Positions 53,244-59,789 of a DNA stretch of 59,789 nucleotides are shown here, in pieces. The notes beneath the pieces are model-generated. The model searched no databases, had not been told where the DNA came from, and saw only the letters and a program-made list of their open reading frames with translations. Each line of letters starts with the position of its first letter. The stretch's first letter is position 1. Made by a program: the position numbers and the translations under genes. This DNA comes from Parabacteroides sp. ZJ-118 (lineage in GTDB: Bacteria > Bacteroidota > Bacteroidia > Bacteroidales > Tannerellaceae): assembly GCF_011038785.1 (NCBI RefSeq), contig NZ_JAAKDT010000015.1, positions 1 through 59,789 on the forward strand. The letters run 5' to 3'.

Positions 53244-53275
53244 TTTGTAAAATAAAAGATATTTACATAGATTTG
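53244..53275 (+). promoter_or_regulatory. Promoter of ettA
   Basis: TTTG (53244-53247) is followed after exactly 20 nt by TAGATTTG (53268-53275), a full consensus match. Transcription should begin near 53283, giving a leader of about 40 nt. Confidence 0.75.
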
Positions 53276-53324
53276 TACACCCTTATTTTAAGTTAAGGAA
53301 TTAATTAACACACAAAGAAATCAT

Positions 53325-55013
53325 ATGGCAGACGATAAGAAGATTATTTTCTCGATGGTAGGCGTGAACAAGATCTTTCCGCCTCAAAAACAGGTTTTAA
53401 AGAATATATATCTATCCTTTTTCTATGGGGCAAAGATCGGCATCATCGGTTTGAATGGTTCCGGTAAATCTACGTTGCTGAAGATTATCGCCGGTATCGA
53501 TAAGGATTATCAAGGGGAGGTAGTCTTCTCCCCCGGGTATTCCGTAGGGTATCTGGAGCAGGACCCTAAGTTGGAGCCGGGCAAGACCGTGAAGGAGATC
53601 GTGCAAGAAGGCGTGCAGGAAATCGTGGACACCTTAAAAGAATACGAGGAGGTGAACGAGAAATTCGGCGATCCGGAGGTACTAGAAGATCCGGATAGAA
53701 TGGATGCCTTGATCAACCGTCAGGCAGAGCTACAGGACAAGATCGACGCTACGGACGCATGGAACCTCGACAGTCGTCTGGAACGTGCCATGGATGCTCT
53801 ACGTTGTCCGCCAGAGGATCAGGTGGTGGATACGTTATCTGGAGGCGAGCGTCGCCGGGTGGCCCTTTGCCGATTGCTGCTCCAGCAGCCGGACGTATTG
53901 TTATTGGATGAACCGACCAACCATTTGGACGCCGAGTCTATCGACTGGCTGGAGCAACACCTGCAACAATATGCCGGTACTGTTATCTGCATCACGCACG
54001 ACCGTTACTTCCTAGACCATGTGGCCGGTTGGATCCTTGAGCTGGATCGTGGCGAGGGTATCCCTTGGAAAGGCAATTACTCCTCTTGGCTAGACCAGAA
54101 AACGAAGCGTATGGCTCAAGAAGAGAAGCAAGTCAGCAAGCGCCGTAAGACCTTGGAGCGTGAGCTGGAATGGATCAATATGGCGCCGAAGGCAAGGCAC
54201 GCCAAAGGCAAGGCACGCCTAAACTCGTATGAGGCTCTCTTGAACGAGGACCAGAAAGAGCGTGAGGCTAAACTGGAGATCTTCATCCCGAACGGTCCTC
54301 GCTTGGGCAATAAGGTGATCGAAGCGCAGCATGTGGCGAAGGCGTTCGGCGATAAATTGCTGTTCGATGATTTGAACTTCATGCTTCCCCCGAACGGTAT
54401 TGTAGGAGTCATCGGGCCAAACGGTGCCGGTAAGACTACCTTATTCAAAATGATCATGGGCATGGAAAGCATCGACAAGGGAACCTTCGAGGTGGGCGAG
54501 ACCGTACAAGTAGGTTACGCCGACCAGACCCATAAGGATATAGACCCGAAAAAGACCGTTTACCAAGTCGTATCCGGCGGACAGGAATTCATCCGTATGG
54601 GCGGCAAGGAGGTGAACGCACGGGCTTACCTATCTAAATTCAATTTCGCCGGATCAGATCAAGAGAAGCTATGTAGCGTACTCTCCGGAGGAGAGCGTAA
54701 CCGCCTGCATCTGGCGCTGACACTGAAAGCGGACGCTAACGTATTGCTGCTCGACGAGCCTACCAACGATATCGACGTGAACACGCTGCGGGCCTTAGAG
54801 GAAGGTCTGGAGAACTTCGCCGGTTGCGCCGTCGTCATCTCTCACGACCGTTGGTTCTTAGACCGTATCTGTACGCATATTCTGTCGTTCGAGGGCGATT
54901 CCAACGTAGTCTTCTACGAAGGGACCTATTCCGAGTACGAGGAATACAAACGTAAGACCTTGGGCGACGCCGAGCCGAAACGGGTACGCTATCGCAAACT
55001 AATCGTTGATTAA
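53325..55013 (+). CDS. ettA: Energy-dependent translational throttle protein EttA
   Basis: The 562-residue ABC-F protein binds the ribosomal E site and tunes early elongation according to the ATP/ADP ratio. It has two ABC cassettes without membrane domains: Walker A GLNGSGKST (about 46) and GPNGAGKTT (about 365), signatures LSGGERRRVALCR and LSGGERNRLHLAL, and Walker B LLLDEPTNHLD and LLLDEPTNDID. The linker with KRRKTLERELEWINMAPKAR and the arm region match EttA. It has its own promoter. Confidence 0.96.
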   Translation: MADDKKIIFSMVGVNKIFPPQKQVLKNIYLSFFYGAKIGIIGLNGSGKSTLLKIIAGIDKDYQGEVVFSPGYSVGYLEQDPKLEPGKTVKEIVQEGVQEIVDTLKEYEEVNEKFGDPEVLEDPDRMDALINRQAELQDKIDATDAWNLDSRLERAMDALRCPPEDQVVDTLSGGERRRVALCRLLLQQPDVLLLDEPTNHLDAESIDWLEQHLQQYAGTVICITHDRYFLDHVAGWILELDRGEGIPWKGNYSSWLDQKTKRMAQEEKQVSKRRKTLERELEWINMAPKARHAKGKARLNSYEALLNEDQKEREAKLEIFIPNGPRLGNKVIEAQHVAKAFGDKLLFDDLNFMLPPNGIVGVIGPNGAGKTTLFKMIMGMESIDKGTFEVGETVQVGYADQTHKDIDPKKTVYQVVSGGQEFIRMGGKEVNARAYLSKFNFAGSDQEKLCSVLSGGERNRLHLALTLKADANVLLLDEPTNDIDVNTLRALEEGLENFAGCAVVISHDRWFLDRICTHILSFEGDSNVVFYEGTYSEYEEYKRKTLGDAEPKRVRYRKLIVD

Positions 55014-55039
55014 TCATACTATAAATAGAGTTTAATGCC

Positions 55040-55693
55040 ATGAAAAAAAGAATGCTATCTTTGGCTGTATTAGCCACTTTCCTCTTCTGTTTCTCCAATG
55101 GGACGAACGCTCAGAAGACCAAGAAACTGTTCAACGGGAAAGACCTGTCTAACTGGAATTTCGTAGTCGACAAAAACTCCGCTCCCGCCGATCAGGTCTA
55201 TGCCGTACGCGACGGTAAGATCTTCATCACCGGCCAGCCTTTCGGCTATATGTACACCAAGGAGAAATACAGCGACTACAAACTGCACGTGGAATGGCGT
55301 TGGCCGAATGGGGATTCCAACGCCAATAGCGGTATCTTCCTGCATATCACAGACCTTAAGAACCCCTTCCCGAACGGAATCGAATGTAACCTGCAAGCCG
55401 GGAGGGCCGGATTGTTCGTGTTGCTGGGAGGTTCCGACCTTGTCGAGTACCAGCAACGCCCAGGAGAGGAACGTCCCTTCTTCCCCGTCGTAAAGAACGT
55501 GAACCCGTCTAGCGAGAAACCCGCCGGAGAGTGGAACGAGGCGAACATCTTCGTGAAAGACGGCGTCATCACCGTATACATCAACGGCGTATACCAGAAC
55601 ACCGGGACCGACAAGGTGAAGGAGGGCCATATCGGGCTGCAGAGCGAGGGTAAGGAGGTCGAGTTCAGAAACGTAACCCTCACCAAGTGGTAA
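55040..55693 (+). CDS. Secreted DUF1080 (3-keto-disaccharide hydrolase-like) protein
   Basis: The 217-residue protein has a signal peptide (ATFLFCFSNGTNAQ) and a single DUF1080 jelly-roll domain (LFNGKDLSNWNFV, YSDYKLHVEWRWPNGDSNAN, SGIFLH, GIECNLQAG, HIGLQSEGKEVEFRNV). Members of this family hydrolyse or eliminate 3-keto-glycosides made by periplasmic sugar oxidases. That gives a possible but unproven link to the cytochrome cluster at 24-39 kb. It lies 26 nt after ettA and may be read from the ettA promoter. Confidence 0.87.
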   Translation: MKKRMLSLAVLATFLFCFSNGTNAQKTKKLFNGKDLSNWNFVVDKNSAPADQVYAVRDGKIFITGQPFGYMYTKEKYSDYKLHVEWRWPNGDSNANSGIFLHITDLKNPFPNGIECNLQAGRAGLFVLLGGSDLVEYQQRPGEERPFFPVVKNVNPSSEKPAGEWNEANIFVKDGVITVYINGVYQNTGTDKVKEGHIGLQSEGKEVEFRNVTLTKW

Positions 55694-55824
55694 GCGGAGC
55701 CGCTTCCGGCGCATCTTCAATAATTAAACGAAGTATTATAAATAGTATTGAAATAATATAGTACATTCGCGAGAATTCCTTTTCTAGGAGGAACACATCA
55801 TTGCAATAACCAATTTAAGAGGTA

Positions 55825-57105
55825 ATGAAAAGAGACAACATCATTTTTGACATTATCGAGAAGGAGCACCAACGCCAATTGAAGGGCATTGAGCTGATCG
55901 CTTCCGAGAACTTTGTCAGCGACCAGGTCATGCAGGCCATGGGAAGCTGTCTGACCAACAAATACGCCGAGGGATATCCCGGCAAGCGTTATTATGGAGG
56001 CTGCGAGGTAGTAGACCAAAGCGAGACGATCGCTATCGAACGGTTGAAAAAGCTATTCAATGCCGAATGGGCCAACGTGCAGCCTCACTCCGGGGCACAG
56101 GCCAACGCAGCCGTATTCTTCGCCGTATTGAATCCGGGCGACACGTTCCTCGGGTTGAACCTGTCGCATGGCGGACACTTATCCCACGGTTCCCCGGTAA
56201 ACAGCTCCGGTGTTCTTTATCACGCTACCGAATATAATGTAAAGGAAGACACCGGACGGGTGGACTACGACCAGATGGAGGAAGTAGCCCTTCGCGAGAA
56301 ACCGAAATTGATCGTTGGCGGAGGTTCCGCTTATTCCCGAGACTGGGATTACAAACGTATGCGTGAGATAGCCGACAAAGTAGGAGCCTTATTGATGATC
56401 GATATGGCGCACCCGGCAGGTCTGATCGCCGCCGGTTTGCTGAACAACCCATTGGAGTACGCTCACATCGTAACATCAACGACGCATAAGACCCTGCGGG
56501 GGCCTCGTGGCGGTATCATCCTGCTGGGTAAGGATTTCGAGAATCCTTGGGGCAAAAAGACACCAAAAGGTGAGATCAAGAAGATGTCTCAGTTGTTGGA
56601 CTCCGCCGTATTCCCGGGTATCCAAGGCGGTCCGCTGGAGCATGTGATCGCAGCCAAGGCCGTAGCCTTCGGAGAGGCCTTGGAGCCGGAATACAAGACG
56701 TACCAAGCACAGGTGAAAGCGAACGCCGCCACCATGGCCAAGGCATTCACGGATAAAGGGTATAAGATCATCTCCGGTGGTACGGACAACCATAGCATGC
56801 TGATCGACCTGCGCACGAAGTTCCCCGACCTGACCGGAAAGGTTGCCGAGAAAGCCTTGGTAGCCGCCGACATCACAGTGAACAAGAACATGGTTCCGTT
56901 CGACAGCCGCTCGGCCTTTCAAACCTCCGGTATCCGTGTGGGTACGCCCGCTATCACGACCCGAGGCGCCAAAGAGCCGCTTATGGGTGAGATCGTGGAA
57001 CTGATCGACACCGTATTGGCTGCTCCCGAATGTGATAAGGCTATCCGATCCGTTCGCGAGAAAGTGAACGGTATCATGAAAGATTATCCGATCTTCGCAT
57101 GGTGA
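55825..57105 (+). CDS. glyA: Serine hydroxymethyltransferase
   Basis: The 426-residue PLP enzyme interconverts serine and glycine with tetrahydrofolate as one-carbon acceptor. It has the N-terminal [20 protein letters not shown], the substrate region [14 protein letters not shown], and the PLP lysine K222 in [12 protein letters not shown]. Length is normal. An AGGAGG about 40 nt upstream is too far from the ATG to act as its ribosome site. Confidence 0.97.
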   Translation: MKRDNIIFDIIEKEHQRQLKGIELIASENFVSDQVMQAMGSCLTNKYAEGYPGKRYYGGCEVVDQSETIAIERLKKLFNAEWANVQPHSGAQANAAVFFAVLNPGDTFLGLNLSHGGHLSHGSPVNSSGVLYHATEYNVKEDTGRVDYDQMEEVALREKPKLIVGGGSAYSRDWDYKRMREIADKVGALLMIDMAHPAGLIAAGLLNNPLEYAHIVTSTTHKTLRGPRGGIILLGKDFENPWGKKTPKGEIKKMSQLLDSAVFPGIQGGPLEHVIAAKAVAFGEALEPEYKTYQAQVKANAATMAKAFTDKGYKIISGGTDNHSMLIDLRTKFPDLTGKVAEKALVAADITVNKNMVPFDSRSAFQTSGIRVGTPAITTRGAKEPLMGEIVELIDTVLAAPECDKAIRSVREKVNGIMKDYPIFAW

Positions 57106-57113
57106 TATATCGC

Positions 57114-57138
57114 AGGGCGGGCTTTGAATTCCCGCCCT
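57114..57138. other. Hairpin between glyA and the GH20 gene
   Basis: AGGGCGGG and CCCGCCCT form a perfect 8-bp stem with a 9-nt loop, just after the glyA stop. There is no T tract, so it is at best a weak terminator or 3'-end stabiliser. Confidence 0.45.
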
Positions 57139-57176
57139 ACTCTCGAATTTAAACAATCTAAAATATCAACACAAAC

Positions 57177-59528
57177 ATGAAAAAGCTTCTTGCTACAATT
57201 TGCGCTGGCGCTGTACTAGGCCTGATGGCCTCGTGCGACGATGCTCCTGGTGAAGTGAGACCTTACAACCAAGGTATCAACATCATCCCGACACCGGTCA
57301 GCCTTACTCAAAATGAAGGGAACTTCAAACTAAACAAAAACACGAAGATCTACGCTTCCACCCCGGAGGCGAAAACCGTAGCCGAGTTCTTCGCGGCTAA
57401 AATGAACACGGCGACAGGCTACCAGATAGCCACCGCTGACCAAGAGACTTCCAGCGGTATCTCGTTGGTTATCGACGGCGTCCTGGACGTAAACGACGAG
57501 GGATACACGTTAGATGTCACCGATAACGGTGTCCGTATCAAGGCCAAGACCCCTCAAGGTCTCTTCTACGGTATGCAATCGTTCTTGCAGTTGCTGCCCG
57601 CCGAGATCGAGAGTCCTTCCGCCGTGAAAGGTGTCGCATGGATCGCTCCGGCTGTATCTGTCAAGGACGAGCCTCGATTCGGTTACCGGGGTATCATGCT
57701 AGATCCCTGCCGCCATTTCATCCCAGTAGAGAATATCAAGAAACAGCTGGACGTATTGGCCTTGTTCAAGATCAATCGCATGCATTGGCACTTGACTGAC
57801 GACCAAGGATGGCGCATCGAGATCAAGAAGTACCCGAAACTGACCGAGATCGGCTCTAAACGCATCGATGGCGAGGGTACCGAGTACGGAGGCTTCTATA
57901 CTCAAGAGGAAGTGAAGGATGTCGTTAAATACGCAGCGGATCGTTTCATCACGATCGTTCCCGAGATAGAGCTTCCGGGACACGAGATGGCCGCTATCGC
58001 CGCCTATCCGGAGCTGTCTTGCGAGGGTAAGCCGGGTACTCCCCGTATCATTTGGGGCGTAGAAGACATCGTATTATGCGCCGGGAAGGAAGAACCCTTC
58101 CAATTCTTCGAGGACGTGATCGCCGAGGTAGCTCCCCTATTCCCAGGCGAGTATTTCCATATCGGAGGCGATGAGTGCCCGAAGACGAGCTGGGAGAAAT
58201 GCCCGCTTTGCCAGGCCCGTATCCGTAAGGAAGGCTTGAAAGGCGACAAGCAACATACAGCCGAGGAGAAGTTGCAGAGTTATTTCGTACAACGCATGGA
58301 GAAGGTCGTAAACAAGCATGGCAAGAAGATGATCGGATGGGACGAAATCCTCGAGGGAGGTCTGGCTCCATCGGCCACGGTAATGTCTTGGCGAGGTGAG
58401 GAAGGCGGTATCGCTGCCGCCAGCATGAACCACGAGGTAATCATGACCCCCAGCAGCGAGGGTATGTATATCGACCATTTCCAAGGCGACTCCAAGATCA
58501 GCCCGGTATCCATCGGAGGATTCACCACGACGGAGCGGGTCTACAAGTACAACCCCGTTCCCGACACACTGGCTGCGGCCGGTAAAGGACACTTCATCAA
58601 GGGCGTGCAATGCAACGCATGGAGTGAGTACCTTTATACCACGGACATCATGGAGTACCGTATCTATCCTCGTATCCTAGCCCTCTCCGAGATCGCTTGG
58701 AGCCCGCTGGACCGGAAGGATTACAAGGATTTCGAACGTCGTTTGGATAACGCTCAGGTTCGCCTGGACGGACACGGCATCAACTATTATATTCCGCAGC
58801 CCGAGCAACCGAATGGTTCTTGCGACTTCGTGGCTTTCACGGACAAGGCTACCCTGACATTCTCCACGAACCGTCCAATGAAGATGGTCTACACGCTGGA
58901 TGGTACCGAGCCCACCCCGGAATCCACCATATACACGGCTCCTTTCGACATCATCGAGACTACGACCGTGAAGATCGCTTCCGTATTGCCTTCCGGCAAG
59001 ATGGGCAAGCCTCGCACGATCCTCGTGGAGAAACAGACACTGGCTCCCGCAAAGGAGGTAGCGAAGACAACCCCGGGTCTCGATATGGAGGTATTCGATG
59101 GAATGTACCTGCGCATAAGCGATCTGGAGGCCGCTCAGAAAACAGGTAAGAAACAGGTCATCAAGACGACCCGCGAGCTGACCAACCAAGTATCCGCCCC
59201 CGAATCCATGCGAGGCGTGAAGCAATACGCCGCTATCGCTACCGGCTACGTGAACATTCCGGAGGATGGCGTTTATTACATTTCTTCCGACTTAGAGGAG
59301 GTATGGATCGACGGCAAATTGAGGGTCAATAACGGCGGTGAGGTAAAACGCTTCTCCCGCCATGACACCTCCGCAGCCTTGGCAAAAGGTTTGCACGAGA
59401 TCAAGCTGGTATTCCTCGGGCACATCATCGGAGGTTGGCCTTCCAACTGGAACGACGGTAGCGTAAAACTCCGTAAATCAGATGCCGAGAAATTCATGCC
59501 AATCACGGCTGAGATGCTAAGTCATTGA
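57177..59528 (+). CDS. GH20 beta-N-acetylhexosaminidase lipoprotein
   Basis: The 783-residue enzyme has a lipoprotein signal ending LMASC, an N-terminal GH20 beta/alpha domain (about 35-160) and the catalytic TIM barrel (about 165-520). The Asp-Glu pair D332-E333 lies in HIGGDECPKT, and the substrate-binding MHWHLTDDQGWRIEIKKYP and IVPEIELPGH segments are intact. A chitobiase-type C-terminal Ig-like domain (about 550-610: YTLDGTEPTPEST) and a PA14/fucolectin-like beta domain (about 640-775) follow. It removes terminal GlcNAc/GalNAc from host glycans or from peptidoglycan-derived sugars, probably at the outer surface or in the periplasm. Confidence 0.95.
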   Translation: MKKLLATICAGAVLGLMASCDDAPGEVRPYNQGINIIPTPVSLTQNEGNFKLNKNTKIYASTPEAKTVAEFFAAKMNTATGYQIATADQETSSGISLVIDGVLDVNDEGYTLDVTDNGVRIKAKTPQGLFYGMQSFLQLLPAEIESPSAVKGVAWIAPAVSVKDEPRFGYRGIMLDPCRHFIPVENIKKQLDVLALFKINRMHWHLTDDQGWRIEIKKYPKLTEIGSKRIDGEGTEYGGFYTQEEVKDVVKYAADRFITIVPEIELPGHEMAAIAAYPELSCEGKPGTPRIIWGVEDIVLCAGKEEPFQFFEDVIAEVAPLFPGEYFHIGGDECPKTSWEKCPLCQARIRKEGLKGDKQHTAEEKLQSYFVQRMEKVVNKHGKKMIGWDEILEGGLAPSATVMSWRGEEGGIAAASMNHEVIMTPSSEGMYIDHFQGDSKISPVSIGGFTTTERVYKYNPVPDTLAAAGKGHFIKGVQCNAWSEYLYTTDIMEYRIYPRILALSEIAWSPLDRKDYKDFERRLDNAQVRLDGHGINYYIPQPEQPNGSCDFVAFTDKATLTFSTNRPMKMVYTLDGTEPTPESTIYTAPFDIIETTTVKIASVLPSGKMGKPRTILVEKQTLAPAKEVAKTTPGLDMEVFDGMYLRISDLEAAQKTGKKQVIKTTRELTNQVSAPESMRGVKQYAAIATGYVNIPEDGVYYISSDLEEVWIDGKLRVNNGGEVKRFSRHDTSAALAKGLHEIKLVFLGHIIGGWPSNWNDGSVKLRKSDAEKFMPITAEMLSH

Positions 59529-59543
59529 TCTTGAGATATACTG

Positions 59544-59601
59544 AGCACAGTAGTGTCCTATCACGAACACTACTGTGTTCCACTCCAAACACTACCGTGT
59601 T
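59544..59601. repeat. Three-unit array with exact 22-bp period (array C)
   Basis: AACACTACTGTGTT (59566) and AACACTACCGTGTT (59588) start 22 bp apart. A nearly inverted copy (12 of 14 positions) sits exactly one period upstream at 59544. Spacers are 8 bp (ctatcacg, ccactcca). The array lies 15 nt after the GH20 stop codon and can also fold as an 11-bp hairpin (59546-59577). Confidence 0.75.
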
Positions 59602-59674
59602 TAGTCGTATCCGTCCGAAATCGGCCGACTTTTCCATAGCATTTTTGATTGCAAACTTTGCAGTTAAAAAAGCT

Positions 59675-59789
59675 ATGTTCAATCTGAATGAAAACAACCG
59701 TATAGTGATGTCCCAACATCCGACAGACATGCGCATGGGCGTCAACTGTCTGAGCGGACAGGTAAGGATGGTCGGTCTTGATCCCTCGA
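59675..59789 (+). CDS. tnpB: IS66-type accessory protein TnpB, cut by the right edge
   Basis: The first 38 codons read MFNLNENNRIVMSQHPTDMR then MGVNCLSGQVRMVGLDPS. This matches the N-terminus of IS66 Orf2/TnpB: a short strand-rich start, the PTDMR(K/M)G(V/I/F) motif and the LSGxVR segment. A partial promoter (AAACTTTG at 59653-59660) lies just upstream. IS66 elements usually have tnpA before tnpB; only about 145 nt separate this start from the GH20 gene, so either this is a form without tnpA or tnpA is absent. The element's left end was not located. Confidence 0.72.
   Translation, partial: MFNLNENNRIVMSQHPTDMRMGVNCLSGQVRMVGLDPS

Noticed and set aside
55784-55824. Use of the AGGAGG about 40 nt before glyA as its ribosome binding site
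   Set aside because: The distance is too great and no in-frame start lies at normal spacing; the ATG at 55825 gives the standard N-terminus.

Overview
The window reads as the chromosome of a gut Bacteroidota, most like Parabacteroides (P. distasonis group). The support is indirect: promoters of the Bacteroidota type (TTTG, 19-21 nt, TAnnTTTG), weak Shine-Dalgarno sites, many lipoproteins, LruC, STN/FecR and GH20 proteins, and a propionate-pathway carboxylase. No rRNA or tRNA gene is visible, so the species is an inference.

Layout. 1-541: the 5' part of what looks like a group II intron runs off the left edge on the minus strand, preceded by its own consensus promoter. 550-3983: translation operon thrS-infC-rpmI-rplT with a clear promoter and terminator. 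4009-9071: TPR protein, biotin carrier, acyl-CoA carboxylase/decarboxylase subunit, peptide deformylase, RuvX. 9141-15102: surface and glycan genes (polyprenyl-phosphate sugar transferase, OmpA-type porin, gmd, fcl, rfbA). 15203-18981: oxidative pentose phosphate operon gnd-zwf-pgl preceded by a 37-residue small ORF. 19115-21112: DUF2156 and GNAT pair. 21148-23945: LruC lipoprotein, an orphan 113-residue protein and an array of 22-bp repeats.

24067-39189 is the most unusual part: eleven same-strand, closely spaced genes starting with an IclR regulator. They encode a beta-propeller/di-heme cytochrome, a double-length RidA-fold protein, a Cys-rich cupin lipoprotein, a 1334-residue NPCBM/hydrazine-synthase-alpha-like/di-heme/SUMF1 fusion, a fused ResB-CcsA cytochrome c maturation protein, then a small VOC protein, DhaK, DhaL, an LsrF-like aldolase and a propeller lipoprotein. 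I infer a regulated envelope oxidation module with its own haem-attachment machinery, coupled to a cytoplasmic kinase/aldolase branch. The substrate cannot be read from the sequence.

39406-44783: OxyR with both redox cysteines at the E. coli positions, then an ECF sigma/FecR system whose partner is an STN-domain protein without a TonB barrel, plus a paralogue. 44840-52846: a candidate small RNA, a UDP-sugar dehydrogenase, an RND efflux triad and a membrane-anchored nuclease. 53244-59528: ettA, a DUF1080 protein, glyA and a GH20 hexosaminidase. 59544-59789: a further 22-bp repeat array and the start of an IS66-type tnpB.

Three intergenic arrays (23844, 34606, 59544) share an exact 22-bp period (14-bp unit plus 8-bp spacer) although their unit sequences differ. 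I did not recognise these as a named element.
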